Part shown: positions 25,395-38,047 of the stretch, one piece after another | Layout: each line of letters begins with the position of its first letter | How positions within the stretch are numbered: the first letter of the stretch is position 1 | Position numbers and translations under genes: made by a program | Notes under the pieces: model-generated | Databases searched by the model: none | What the model saw: only the letters and a program-made list of their open reading frames with translations | Told to the model about the DNA's origin: nothing | NCBI GenBank assembly: GCA_027405735.1 | Contig: JAPEHQ010000015.1 | Span: 930,001 to 994,000 of the forward strand | DNA length: 64,000 nucleotides | DNA from: Mucor racemosus | Lineage: Eukaryota > Mucoromycota > Mucoromycetes > Mucorales > Mucoraceae | Direction: 5' to 3'

Positions 25395-26183
25395 TTATAG
25401 TTTGCTCTTTAAATATTCTTGCCATTGATTGAGTTCCCAACCAGATGAGACGCTATCATCTCTAATGCCGTCTACTAAAACAGTAGGACTGACATGGATA
25501 CCATTTTGACGTCCAATTTTGATACATAATTTCAAATCATTAGAAACCGAGTTGCCGCGATTCTTGGGCTCACCAGTTCCGTTTGAAATAAGCTCTAAAA
25601 CCTTAGTAGAAAGAACACCAACTTGCTCAGCTAATTTTGCCAAACTCTCGGCTGTTTCTCTACGCGTTTTATTTTCAAGGGCTTCATCGAAATATCTATT
25701 TAACACTTTAAATATATAGCTTTAAATGTGATGTGATCTGATGCTATTACTTACTCTTTTTGATTAGCAAACAAGGTGTCAGAAAATTCAAAAAATTTCT
25801 TATTGTCAATCTTTTCTACAGCAAGAGCAGCTTCATGGACGATTGTAGAAGATGCGTGCCAAGGTTGAATTTGTTGACGAAAGATAAATTGAAACTTTTC
25901 GGGATAAGTATTTTCAACAAAGGGCCAAACTTCCTATTTAAATACTTAGTATATAAATAAATTTACAATATAGGAAGCATATCATACCTCGCGAAGTTTC
26001 TTGTAAATTTTGGCAGAAAAAGGACACTAACAGCATTTGCATAGATAGGATTAGAACCATTTGTTCATATTGATTTTTATTCAAAAAAAAGAAACTTACA
26101 ACATAGTCCAAGTAAATCTCAAGAGTATGAGGAGCAAGTGCAGAGCCTAAGCGATGACCGACAAATTGAGGAGCTAATGCCAT
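25395..26183 (-). CDS. DsbA-like thioredoxin-fold protein (200 aa)
   Basis: Four exons (26100-26183, 25988-26026, 25755-25933, 25395-25695) keep phase and give 200 residues. The start MALAPQFVGHRLGSAL leads into EIYLDYVCPFSAKIYKK, a strand followed by a CPFS active-site-like motif. This resembles DsbA/glutathione-S-transferase-kappa-like oxidoreductases, but the second redox cysteine of CxxC is Ser. A helical insertion (about 65-150) and a C-terminal VSPTVLVDG cis-proline-type segment (NGIHVSPTVLVDGI) complete the fold. No signal peptide is seen, so probably cytosolic. The substrate is unknown; a CxxS centre suggests isomerase or glutathione-linked activity. Its stop lies 70 bp past the CYP40 stop in convergent orientation. 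Confidence 0.8.
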
Positions 26184-27722
26184 TTTATTACTGAATAATT
26201 GAATGAAGAAAAGTAAAAGTGCTTAATGTACAACATCATCGCTACATCATATTTCATTTTTTGCGCTCCTCTCCAATATATTTTATCTCATTTGTTTTCA
26301 TAATAATTCAACTCAATTGCAACATCTTCAGTAGCTTTACTAGTATGCTGCAAATTTATTTTATTTTGATGTTACTATCTAAAATGGAAGATTTATTAAA
26401 TCAATTGCATCTGTATATCTTTAAAGGTAAAATAGATTAAGGGTTATATTCATAATTGCTTTCGCTTTCAACTAAAGATGCGACAAAGAGATCTTGTGGG
26501 GGGGGATTCTATTACAGTTAGACATATCTCATTGCCTAAATAAATAAAGAGAAATAGCGTTCAATATATTTTGTCAGATATTATATCTGTTGATCTAAAC
26601 AACTAGCCAATGATAATAAATTGAAAAGACTTTGACGATCTGATTAAATCAGAACAAGCCTTGATCGTTCTATCTAACATGTATTTTAATTGCTTGGGGA
26701 TTTTTGAACATTCCATCGTTCAATTGCTCATCAGAACTATCACCCTTTTCAAAATTGTCACGGTAGAAACATCTGGACAGCGTCTTATATTTGATTTCAT
26801 TCCTATTGTAAACATAATTCATTTATAAAGCCTGATTTGCGTCCAAAAACTCAAATTATTGTACATATATTTGTAATTAAAATTGACTATTGTAACTTTA
26901 CGAATTTCATCTGCTTTCTTGATTTTTTTCACAGTAGCCCCGACACGAAATTTGCATTTAAACGATTTTTTTATATCCAAATCTCACTAAAAATACCGAT
27001 AAATTTGACATAAATATAAAGCATCATATGAAGTATGCAATTATATTTTTTTTTCTGATTCTAAACCTTTAAACTAGCTTTTTGAAAGACATATTTCGAC
27101 CGGTTTGCTTTGTCCCTGATCAAATAATTTAATCCCCGACGATTTTGTTATTTTCAAATCATTTGAAACATACCAACTTTTAAAGAATTTTAGACGCATA
27201 GTATATTAAACGTTCAAATATAATATGTAACTACATAGCTAAACACACTCAAATTAAACATTTGTGTTTTTTTATCGATGAAAAATCTCAAAATGTGATG
27301 CTTGTAGTAGTCCAATTTAAAGAGAGTGTATATTCTTTTCCACTTCTAGACGGCGAAATGCCGTCCTTTTTTTTCCTTTGAAAAGAAGACGTTTAGCAAG
27401 ATAAATTGAATATATTATAAATGTTTTGAGAATAATGAGTCTTTAAATAATTTTTCTAAGGGTTTGTACGGTAGAATTCATTATTATAAGGCCACATATT
27501 AGGATATGGATGTCGATTGTTGGAGGAGATGTTTCTTCCTCTTTGCGACTATCGGATCCTCAACGTAGTCAGTAGAACACGTCATCCCAGCTTAAAAAGC
27601 AAACGTTGGCAGTAGTAGTTACGCGTCAAGCAAAAAGATTACATTTGTAACGTAAACTTTTGGTTTATTTCTTTTTTCTTGTTTCCTTTACAACTACTAA
27701 AAGAAAATATATATACTTCATC
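26184..27722. other. Intergenic, no supported gene
   Basis: Holds promoters of the DsbA-like gene and PUP3. A 28-codon spliced frame beginning near 26384 was judged too weak. A G9 run occurs near 26500. A GC hairpin with a T tail is listed separately. Confidence 0.5.
27349..27374 (+). terminator. GC-rich hairpin followed by T8
   Basis: A perfect 6-bp stem, GACGGC-GAAAT-GCCGTC, is followed after one base by eight T residues. In an AT-rich fungal intergenic region this stands out and could be the 3' end of a small Pol III or other non-coding RNA, but no upstream promoter boxes or known RNA were recognised. Confidence 0.25.
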
Positions 27723-28678
27723 ATGGTAATACTACAATAAATCATAAAAAAGAATAAGGATCACCAATATGCCTGTACAAATTACTAAAATAAAGTTAAA
27801 TCTCTGATTATATTATAGTCGATTATGCAATACAATGGTGGCTCTGTTGTAGCCATGGTCGGAAAGGACTGTGTGGCTATTGCTGCTGATAAGCGTCTTG
27901 GTGCTCAATTCATGACTGTATCAACCGAATTTCAAAAGATGTTTAAGGCTTCTGAAAAGACATTTATTGGATTACCCGGTTTAGCTTCTGATGTATTGAC
28001 ATTGTAAATATATTTAATTTTGCATTTAGAGAGGAATGGAGCGTTTTAAAACTAATGTTATTATATGATCATTTAGAGCAGACCGTTTCCGTTTCAAGAC
28101 AAATATGTACAAGATGCGTGAAGAAAGAGAAATGGAACCTAAAACACTTGCACATATGGTTTCATCTACCTTATATGAAAAAAGGTACAAACATTTATAC
28201 AGACAAAATGCAGAACAATCAAACTAATTATGCTCTAAAACAGATTTGGACCTTACTTTGTTGAACCAATTGTTGCAGGTTTAGGAAAGGATAATGTACC
28301 TTTCATTTGTGCTATGGATTTAATTGGATGTATCAATTTTGCTAAAGATTTCGTTGTAAGTGGTACTGCAGGATCTAATTTGTACGGTATGTGTGAATCA
28401 CTTTGGGAGCCTGATCTTGAGCCCGAGGATCTTTTTGAAACTATCTCTCAAGCATTATTGAATGCACAAGACAGAGATGCTTTGTCAGGTTGGGGTGCTG
28501 TTGTTCATGTCATGTAAGATTATTTTATTATTTGATTCATGGATAATTAAATCTAATTTTATTTTAATAGTACACCAACTGAAATTATTACTCGCACACT
28601 TAAATCTCGCCAGGTAAACAAGCAGTATATCAAATCAAATACATGAATAAAAACTAACCTTTAACATTATAGGATTAA
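27723..28678 (+). CDS. PUP3: 20S proteasome subunit beta type-3 (Pup3)
   Basis: Non-catalytic beta subunit of the 20S core. Six exons (27723-27725, 27819-28003, 28077-28184, 28244-28513, 28571-28613, 28673-28678) give 204 residues, the usual length. The protein begins [20 protein letters not shown], as in beta-3 subunits elsewhere, and contains [41 protein letters not shown] and ends TRTLKSRQD. The family start MSIM... is what places the initiator ATG alone in exon 1, directly against GTAATA. The last exon encodes only Asp plus the stop. Ends 87 bp from the convergent GRAM-domain gene. Confidence 0.95.
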
Positions 28679-28765
28679 ATAAAAATCATTATTGTAATAA
28701 TTAAATAAAATAAATAAATATGTCAAAAAAACAGTTTAAAAAATTCTTTTTTATTTATTTATTTA

Positions 28766-30892
28766 TTACATCTTCTTCCAATCACCACCTTCATCAGAAG
28801 CAGCGACTAATCTATTAAAGCAATCATCTCTTCTAATGACATTTTCAAATTTGAGGACATGTCCATCTGTCATTGAAATGTCGATACCACTTGCGTGCCA
28901 AACCAGCATATCATATTGCTTTGTTTTTTTGACGCCGACAATATCATCAAATGCACATTCAACCAAGATTTTGCCTCCAGTCATGCGAGATGTTTGAAAG
29001 ACAAAGCCATTGCCACGTAGACTAATGCGACCTGGGATAGTACCTTTATACATGCAGCCAAATGCTATTTATAACAATTAGTACATGCCAATTGAATTCA
29101 TTGTATTATTATGAATTTACCATCGGGATCATCTTCTTTAGGAGGAATCGATTCATCAGTTTTCTTTTCATTTTTATCTCTTCTGCTATCAACAGTCTTT
29201 TTAACTTTATTTACAGCAGCAGCAGCGGCCAACATGGCCAATGTAGTAGCTGTTGAAGCTGCTTGCTCGTGAAATGCAGTTTTACCAGGTGATTTATTTG
29301 TTGGTTTAACCTCTAATGCCTTCATGGTTAAATGGTCCGTCATTAAATCGGACATGGAAGCAGATAGCTTTTTAGGCATTGCATTTGGAGGATTATGGCT
29401 ACTGTTGCTACTACTACTACTACTATTACTTTCATCTTGTGTCATATTTCTTCTTCTTAAATCAATTGATGTTGATGAACTTGATATAGAAGATTTATCT
29501 TTACTATTCTTCAAGGGATAAGATAACCGAACAACTTCCATGGCATATTCTGCATCATTTGGTACATCCCATAAAAGCAAATTTAATATATTGAAAAGTC
29601 GGCGATGTCTAGGATAATGCGAACGGAGTGCTTGCAATACGAAAAATTCAAAACCAATATAGAAAAATACCATCTTTCCAACAAAACGAAGTGGAATAAA
29701 GGTTAAGAATAATGAAGAAGTAGATATAACTATCAAAAAAATTCTAGTTTTGAGAGGCCTTTTCCATGTGAGCAGGCTATATAAAAAGTGATTAGATGAT
29801 ATATCAGCAATAAAGCAAAGGTAAAATTACTTTTTAATACGTTCAAGATAATCCACGGTGTCCGATAGCTAACAGTTTCATTAGTAAATTAGATTTAGAC
29901 CAGTAATTGAATACTTACTATAGCTTGAATTGTAGGCCCATATTTTGTATATAAATCAGTTTTCCATTCATTTACTGAAATATCAATATCATCAAATAGA
30001 TTAAAACCATAAGGAGATCGTGTACCCATAGTAGTTCTCATCTTCATCCAGAAATTACGGTTCCATGATTTCACAGTAGCGTCAGTTTCAGGTTGTTCCT
30101 CCAATGCTTCAACTCCATATTGAGCAAACATGTCTAAACGAACAACTAATATACCAATAGCTAGCCAAATACATACAAAAGCCATGATTAAATCATAGTA
30201 CCATAGTAAAAGGTAAAACTATTTAAAATGTCAATTATACACACAGAAACAATGAATGATCGACGCTAGATTTGTGTAACTTACACTAGCTAATCCTCCT
30301 GTCAAAGCTTTATTTTCCCATCTGTAAATAGGTCTTAATTTTCTCACTGGAGCAATGAATGGAACAATCATTGGATATAGTCTATCGAGATCATGCTTTA
30401 CAGTTTTTAAGGAAAATGGCTCTAATGGACGATCTACTTCATCATAAGCTGCGGTACTAACAAAATATTCTATCCACTTTTTGATGTATTTAATAATTTT
30501 CTATAGATAAGCTCGTGATAGTATAAACTTACGGCTTTGATAAATTCAATCCATTCAGTTGAAATAACCTTTTCGTCTTTTTTTATTCTAAAATCTGATA
30601 AGGATGGAGCAGGAATATTCTTGGCTTTACGACGACGTACTTCTTTTACATGTTTACCCAAATGTGCATAATATTCTTCAGTATCTGAATTAACTCTGGG
30701 AATTTTATGAGCAGGTTTACTATTAGTCATTAGTTGATCAACTGATTTATTTCTTTCGGGCAAAGCTGGTGGCATTTGTGGCATTGGAGAAGCACTGGTT
30801 GCTTTGGCAACGGTCGGTCTAGGAGGTGGCGTTGGAGGCCTTTTACTGCCTCCAATGCTACTATTACTGCTATTATTATTATTACTAGACAT
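28766..30892 (-). CDS. GRAM-domain membrane protein, GRAMD4-like
   Basis: Six exons (30533-30892, 30285-30500, 29919-30218, 29831-29868, 29121-29776, 28766-29064) give 622 residues. The N-terminus is disordered and Pro/Ser-rich (PPTPPPRP). A conserved helical region follows (VKEVRRRKAKNIPAPSLSDF, KWIEYFVSTAAYDEVDRPLE). Hydrophobic segments occur near 195-220 (LLWYYDLIMAFVCIWLAIGI) and 315-355 (IFLIVISTSSLFLTFIPLRF, then MVFFYIGFEFFVLQAL). A Ser-rich, then Ala- and Lys-rich linker leads to a C-terminal GRAM domain (about 525-622; MYKGTIPGRISLRGNGFVFQ, KFENVIRRDDCFNRL). GRAM domains bind membranes and phosphoinositides. This order of transmembrane segments then GRAM matches animal GRAMD4; the fungal role is unknown, probably at an ER or mitochondrial membrane. 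Confidence 0.83.
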
Positions 30893-31107
30893 GATTTCAG
30901 TAATATATATATATAAAAAAAAAGAGTAAATAAGAAAAGAAAAAGAAAGAGATTAGATACAAGTGGAAAAAGGTATTATTTATAAGCAAAAAATTATAAA
31001 GTAAATAAATAAAAGGCTACACTGTGAGTACAATCTATAGGTGTAAAAATAAGTTTCTGTACATGACGCACAAGATAATGCGCTGTTTATAATGGTGAAA
31101 TTAAGCC

Positions 31108-31494
31108 CTAATTCTGGATGAAATTACTGCCATCATCTTCTTGGTCAGTAAATTTGACAGATCGTCGTATTTTTGGCTTTTTTTCATCAGCATTTGTAGT
31201 TGTTTCGTTAGTAGGTTCATGGATTAAAACGCTTGGTACTGGAGGCGCATTGTCTTTATCCTTTTCAACTTGTACCTTTAAATCACTATCTTTATTGTCA
31301 TCATCTTGTTGAGATTGTTGCTTTTGTACCATATCTTGCAATGCTTCAAATGAACCACTTTTTCTCTTACCCTTTTCTAAAATCATGTCAGTTGTATAAG
31401 AATGCCTACGATTATGCCACAAAGGAAATAAGCTTTGCTGCAAATCCTTTTGTTCACTAGCAGACACTGAAGCAGAGTATGGGTGTTGCGACAT
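31108..31494 (-). CDS. Hypothetical hydrophilic protein with RVxF-like motif (128 aa)
   Basis: Single exon; the start MSQHPYSASVSASEQK was chosen over a longer frame whose extra residues are encoded by the A/T-rich leader. The protein is disordered-looking and charged, with a Gln/Asp-rich middle (QKQQSQQDDDNKDSD) and no hydrophobic segments. Near the C-terminus KIRRSVKFTD matches the RVxF type docking motif for protein phosphatase 1, with a serine in the RRS context that kinases such as PKA could phosphorylate. This suggests, but does not show, a phosphatase-regulator role. It lies 123 bp beyond the stop side of the Sth1-like gene, same strand. Family not recognised. Confidence 0.6.
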   Translation of the reverse strand: MSQHPYSASVSASEQKDLQQSLFPLWHNRRHSYTTDMILEKGKRKSGSFEALQDMVQKQQSQQDDDNKDSDLKVQVEKDKDNAPPVPSVLIHEPTNETTTNADEKKPKIRRSVKFTDQEDDGSNFIQN

Positions 31495-31617
31495 TTTATA
31501 AAAGAAAAAGAACTGTTTTTTTATTATTATTAACATGTATATACTATATAAACTTTGATTACAACACTCGGGATTTTTTTTTCATTTTTGAAACCGTAAA
31601 CCGGTTTCAGTTTCTTT

Positions 31618-34600
31618 TTAATAATCATCGTTGTCTTCTGGTTCATAATCTTCAATATATTCTGATTCAGTTGTAGTCTTTTTCTTTTGATATTTTGGTA
31701 AAACACCGCGAGGACATTCCTTCTCCAATTGCTGGTCCAAGATTTTTTCCATTTCATCAGCATCTTGATAAACAATTGAGCCTTCTTCATTAAATATACG
31801 AGCGTTTTCAAACATGACATGGAAGTCATTCTTAAACTCTTGTATATTTTCATAGTAAAATGAATGAATTCGCTCCTTGATCATATTCATTGAAATTGGG
31901 TTTTTGATTAAAGTGTAATAATCTGGATATTCTTTTTTATCAACAAGATTCATGAATAAATCACACCTTTGTCTGTATGAATTGTCATCTTCAAATTCAA
32001 TTGAATCTTCCACTTTTTTATAACATGCTTCAAATATTTCTGTCAATTGCTTTCGAACTAATCTTGAAATAGTATCGATTTCCAAGGCTTTTTTAATATC
32101 ACTTCGATTACGCTTTCGTGATGATTTCGGAGCGATTTGAAGCGATCTTTTTTTTGCTATCTGTGGTATTTCATCTCCTCTTTCAATTGCTCGGAGGAAT
32201 TGCTCATCAGTAAGTCCATCATCATATATTACATCTTCTTTAGCTTTTCGGTTTCGATCAAAATCAAAAGTCATCAAGCTAGGATCAATAATTGCATCTG
32301 CAGGCTGATCAAATACGTTTGGCAATTCATCTTCTTGAACCAATCTTTCTCTACTAGATGATTTTTCTTTTTCTCTTTCAATATCAATCATCTTGAATAC
32401 TGTTAATTCTTCATCAGAACGTTTCAACATTTCATTCAATTCCTCATTACTAGTGCTTCCATTGTAATCATCTTCCTCGTCTTCCTCGTCAATTTTATCT
32501 TCCAGTAAAGTTCTCAATAATGCTTCTCGATCTGCTTCTGTACTACGATTATCAAATTTACCAGCTTGAATAACTTTACCATCAATGCCCAACTTGTACT
32601 GTGTTCTAGCCAAGATTCTTTCTTCAACAGAGTTTGATGTAACAAGTCTAAATATACGCACTTCTTTTGTTTGCCCGATGCGATGTGCACGATCTTGAGC
32701 CTGTAAATCTTGATGAGGATTCCAATCTGAATCAAATATAATGACGGTATCAGCGCTTTGCAAGTTTAAACCAAGGCCGCCAGCTCGTGTGCTTAATAAA
32801 AATATAAAATAAGGTGAATCGGGTTGATTGAAATGATAAAGTAAAGTAGAACGATCATCAGACTTAGTGGAACCATCTAAACGTAAATAATGATAATTTC
32901 TCCAATTCAAATAATCTTCCATAATGTTCATAATGCTTGTCATTTGGAAAAAAATCAATACTCGATGACCCGTCTTTTTTAATTTAGGTAACATGCGATC
33001 TAGCAGTTCAAATTTGCCACTGCAACGATATAGTAAATCATTGGATTTACCCCTTGGATTTAAAGCATTTTCTACACCATCAAAGACAAATGGATGATTA
33101 CAAACTTTGCGAAGTTGCATAATTGTGTTGTTTAAGCCTTTAATAGCAATGGGGCTATACGAGCACATGTACGTTAATACCAATATAATTTTCTAATGCG
33201 ATTTTTACTTACGAATCGTCATTGTTATTCGTATATATAGCACTGGTATTTTTAAGCTGTTGATATATTCTTAGCTGTAAACTAGATTGTTTACATTTGA
33301 CCAATCTTTCAACTTTATCTGGTAATTCTGATTCAACATCTGATTTAAGTCGTCTTAGTAAAAAGGGCCTTAATACTTTATGTAATCGCTTAATAATTAA
33401 CAATTGCTCTTCTTCATTCAAATCGATTTTATCTTGAGCGCCTTGATTTGCAAAAGGAGTGTTGAACCATTCTTCAAATGTTTTTACACTTTTGAAAATC
33501 TTTGGAAGAATGAAATTTAATAGAGCCCATAATTCAGGTAGATTGTTTTGTAATGGTGTACCAGTTAAAATAAGTCGATATCGAGCATGGTAGCTTTGCC
33601 GTAATGTAACTGTAAGTTTGGAATTGGCATTTTTCATACGATGACCTTCGTCCATTATCAAATATAACCACTTGGTTCCACAAAGTGCTTGCGTGTCTCG
33701 AATAACATATTCAAATGTTGTTAATAATACTTGAAAATGTCCAGATTGAACAATATTTGCTAATTCCTTTCTGGTTTGAGGTGGTCCTTTGTATACAATT
33801 TTTGAAACAGAAGGCGCCCATTTATCAAATTCCAATGTCCAATTTGTCAATGTTCTATATATTTATATAATGAATTAATTTTTCATATAGATAAAACAGA
33901 TAATTTCACTTACGATAAGGGCGCGATGATTAAGAAAGGACCATTTTGTCGTTTCTTTTCTATCAAATAAGTGATTAAACTGATAGTTTGAATTGTTTTT
34001 CCTAACCCCATTTCATCAGCTAGAATACCGTTTAAATTGTTATTGTAAAGCGAAATCATCCATTGCAGACCCTTGACTTGATAATCTTTGAGTTGACCAC
34101 CCATCATTATACTAGGCTGACAGACATCTTCTTGTATTTTATGTGTAATACTAAAGTAATCAGCAGAAGCATCATCTTGATCTTGTTGCTCTTTATCATC
34201 AATTATTACGTATTTATTTGTATTTTGTTGTTCAACTACTGATTTTTTCAATGATTGCAAGAACAAGCCAGTTTGCTTCAATAGATCTGTCAAACGAGTA
34301 TCTTTAGCTTCATCAAGTAGTTTGATATATGCTTCTTCATTGTCGTTTTTAAGCGCTAGCATTCGTTCTTTTGTAATACGTTCCATTCTTTTTTGCTCTG
34401 CTTTCTCGAGATATTGATGATAATCTACTACAGCATGACCCAACTTACCAAGCTTGGTTTTATTGGCCTTATTTGATATCATTAAACCTGAACCATGCTC
34501 ACAAATAGTGGTCAAACGGCTATTTTTAGCTATTTGAATAGATTCCTCTCGATCTTTTCGCTGTTGTTGCTCTACAGCTTCAACATGACGAGATTCTCGA

Positions 34601-35714
34601 AGGGAAACTTTTTTCATGCGTCTGAAAGCTGTACGTTCTGTAGATGTTGCAAGAATAGTTGATTTCCTAACCCCCTCAAATAATTCGCTACGAAGCTTAC
34701 TTTGTTTATAGTAAAGATTTAATGCCTTAGTATGAATGTTATCTTGTAAATCATAATTTGGTTGTTGGTAGCGGTATTGCATACGGGCCATAATTCTCTG
34801 TTCTCTTTGAGACTTAATAGCTTGAGGATCAAGACCGGTAGGTAATAAACTAGGTATCAATAACCTTTGTTGTCTTGATCTGTGAGCATACAATGTAATT
34901 GGATTTACAAGTAAATTTGAAGGTGGGATATAGGCATTGCATTTTATTTTTCGAGGGAATGATGATTTGACATGAGCATTATTGGGTACAGGTGTTGAGG
35001 GATAATGATTAGATGGTATAGTTGGTAAAATTGCTACTTCATGACTTATTTCGGGAGTGATTGGAGGTTGATATGATTGATAATACGGTTGATACTGCTG
35101 CTGCTGCTGTTGTTGTTGTTGTTGTTGTGGGCTTATAGATTTTGCATTAATAATAGGTGTTATTGGGGGTGAAGATTGCAAAAGTAAGCTATTAAAAGGA
35201 GCCAATACAGCTTGTTGAAGTTGTGATGGTATTGGTATATCTTTTGAAAGCAATTTGTATGCCATGATTTGGTTTTTCAATGCATTCAATTGATGAGGCA
35301 ACAGTATACAATGATCTAAATTATAGTAGATGTTCAATTAATGATAAATTTATAATTAGAAAAATTCATGTTGATCATTTTACCTTCATTTGTAACCTTT
35401 TTTATGATTTTCGCTTGTGGCTGATATAGCGTAGTTGGCGTAGTAGCGAGGTTATTAGGATACCGAGGAGCTGTATTACTTTGCATATGTTTTAGCTGTT
35501 GTTGTATTTGAGCCAGCTCGATGTTATTTTGTTCATTTGCACCTTGCGATTGCAAGAATCTGGCTCGCTTCAAATTGATGTTAGTATATAGAATCAATGC
35601 TATTATTTTTGTCGCACTTACCTGAATCAAACTAGACATGTTCTTACTGTCAATATTTGCAGGAACAAAAGGAGTATTATACTCGCCCATATGGTATTGT
35701 GGTATAAAACTCAT
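31618..35714 (-). CDS. SWI/SNF- or RSC-type chromatin-remodelling ATPase (Sth1/Snf2) with bromodomain
   Basis: Catalytic motor of a nucleosome-remodelling complex. Five exons (35622-35714, 35384-35567, 33914-35315, 33213-33854, 31618-33154) give 1285 residues. Domain order: a QLQ-like helix (about 97-118, [17 protein letters not shown]), a poly-Gln tract, and an HSA region (about 260-440). The Snf2 ATPase has Walker A (ADEMGLGKT, Lys near 532) and DEGH box ([10 protein letters not shown], near 628). Helicase C has [16 protein letters not shown], then a SnAC-like part (TYDDGL-like [15 protein letters not shown]). A C-terminal bromodomain (about 1150-1250) has [20 protein letters not shown] and the conserved Asn in [11 protein letters not shown]. 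Length and layout fit yeast Sth1 (RSC) somewhat better than the longer Snf2; one cannot decide from this gene alone. Intron 1 carries a perfect TACTAAC branch site. Confidence 0.93.
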
Positions 35715-36830
35715 TTAATTTTAGTGAAATATGTAATGATTTTTCGATTATATAGTTTTTTTTTATGATTGATTTTATTTACAGGAAAGAGAAACAGAGA
35801 GAAAAAAGCATTTTCTCCCTGTCCATATAATCATGTAACAAAAAGAAACAACAGCTGTGGTAACACAGAGCAAAAAGATGACGTTTATGTACAGTGTTAA
35901 AGTATCAAAATATTACAAAACTATAAAAGTATAATAAGAGTCAATGATGGTAAATAAAAAATAGATTTCAAGTGATTTCATATCATCAATGTAGTGTTAT
36001 TAAAAGAACACAATGAAAGAGAATATAGCTGTAAAGCTGTACGTTTGGTTTTATTACATAATCTTTTTTTTTTTGGCATAAGTAATGTTTCAAGGATTTT
36101 ATTGCAGCATTAAATGTAAAACAAACCATTTTACAAAGTTGTAATAAATAGAGAAACATTTGAAAAATTTGATGCTATTTTTTGTTTTGCCAGTTGAGTG
36201 CATTTTTAGACACTTTTTTTCCTCGTTGAAGTTGTTTACTAGGAGTTTTTTTAAAAAAAAAAAAAAAATGTGAAGGGGAGGGCATTATTTATTATTGGAT
36301 CCAGAAAACTCAAGGTGCATCAAATGTTCAAATTAAAGTTTATCGAATATCCCGAGATATCACTTTTTAAATTCATGGCCTTCAACTAAATTAAATCAAA
36401 TCGAGTTCGAATATAATACAATACAATGCAACAATATTTGATTTGATTCTCCTTGAGGCTCCGTTCTAATGAAATGAATGAAATGTGTAAATATGGATGA
36501 TGATATGGTGGGGCAGAAGAATGAAAGAGCGTGACTCTACAGACACTGAAAGGCTCGCACAAACTTATACATACAAGACCCAAATTCATTTAAACAACTC
36601 TATTGAGAAAAGCTTCGTTTATATTTTCTCTTTCTTTTTTTTTTTTTTTTTTTTTTTTTCTATTTCTTATCTATCCTTCTATTCTGGTAAATGTGTATTA
36701 ACTTAAAACGCGTTTTTATGTATTCATGTATTAATATATTATTTACAAAAAAAAAAAAAAAAAAGAAAGGATTCCTATACCAACATATAAAACAAAAATA
36801 CATATATATATACACAGTGTTTAATATATT
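35715..36830. other. Intergenic between divergent Sth1-like and PP2A genes
   Basis: Long A and T tracts (near 36068, 36254, 36637-36658 and 36750-36764) but no frame of interest. It must contain both promoters; a TATATATATA run lies about 30 bp before the PP2A ATG. Confidence 0.5.
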
Positions 36831-38047
36831 ATGTCTGCCTCAAATTCAGTAGCTGATGTTGATGCTTGGATAACTCAACTTCAAGATTGTAAACAACTTT
36901 CTGAAAGTGATATTAAAAAACTCTGTGATAAAGTAAGCGCGTTGAAAGAGAGAGTGTGTGTGTGTGAAACAGTGAAAGTTTACATTGATTGTTAACAATA
37001 ACCCCCACTAAAAGGCGCGTGAAATCCTTTTGGAAGAATCAAACGTACAACCTGTCCGTTGCCCTGTTACAGTTTGTGGTAAAATATATAAAGCATTTCT
37101 CAAAAGTGTGTTTGAAAACTAACCCAAAACGACGATTTTAGGTGATATTCATGGTCAATTTCATGATTTACAAGAACTTTTTCGTATTGGGGGTAATTCG
37201 CCCGATACAAACTACTTATTTATGGGTGATTATGTTGATCGAGGCTATTATTCTGTCGAAACTGTCACTCTTTTAGTTTCTCTCAAAGTAAGATATAAGG
37301 ATCGTGTTACTATTCTTCGTGGTAATCACGAATCTCGTCAAATTACTCAAGTGTACGGCTTTTACGATGAATGTTTGAGAAAATACGGAAATGCCAACGT
37401 TTGGAAAATGTTTACAGATTTGTTTGATTTCTTACCTTTAACAGCTTTGATTGAAGATCAAATCTTTTGTTTGCATGGTGGTTTATCACCATCTATTGAT
37501 TCATTAGATCAAATTCGTTCGTTGGACAGAATTCAAGAGGTCCCTCACGAAGGCCCTATGTGTGATCTTTTATGGTCTGACCCAGATGATAGATGTGGTT
37601 GGGGTATCTCTCCTCGTGGTGCTGGTTATACATTTGGTCAAGATATTTCGGAAACCTTTAATCATAATAATGGACTTACTCTGGTTGCACGAGCTCATCA
37701 ATTGGTGATGGAGGTATGTTGTTTTTTCTCGGTTATCATGTTCCTGATTCTAGTCTTTTTGGAAATTTAATCATGCATTTTTTTGGGGGGATTTTATAGG
37801 GATATAACTGGACTCAGGATCGTAACGTAGTAACAATCTTCAGTGCACCCAATTACTGTTACCGTTGTGGTAATCAAGCTGCTATCATGGAGATTGATGA
37901 GCATATGAAATATACATTGTAAGTTTAAGGGTTACAATTTTGATTACATTAACATCTAATTTTTCTTTCATCAGCCTTCAATTTGATCCTGCACCAAGAA
38001 AGGGTGAACCCCATGTTACTCGACGTACACCTGATTATTTCTTGTAA
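36831..38047 (+). CDS. Protein phosphatase 2A catalytic subunit
   Basis: Metal-dependent Ser/Thr phosphatase. Five exons (36831-36932, 37015-37078, 37142-37713, 37800-37918, 37975-38047) give exactly 309 residues, the PP2A-C length. Metal and catalytic motifs are intact: GDIHGQFHD (from residue 56), [12 protein letters not shown] (about 84) and RGNHESR (about 115). [14 protein letters not shown] lies near 265. The C-terminus is TRRTPDYFL, whose terminal Leu is the methylation site and Tyr a phosphorylation site in the family; this tail separates PP2A from PP4, PP6 and PP1. The start [18 protein letters not shown] is normal for the family. Confidence 0.96.

Noticed and set aside
26384..26516. 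Tiny spliced gene starting MEDLLNQLHL
   Set aside because: Only 28 codons, no family match, passes through a G9 run.
28766..29521. Opposite-strand frames over the GRAM-domain gene
   Set aside because: Shadows of the Ser- and Ala-rich coding sequence.
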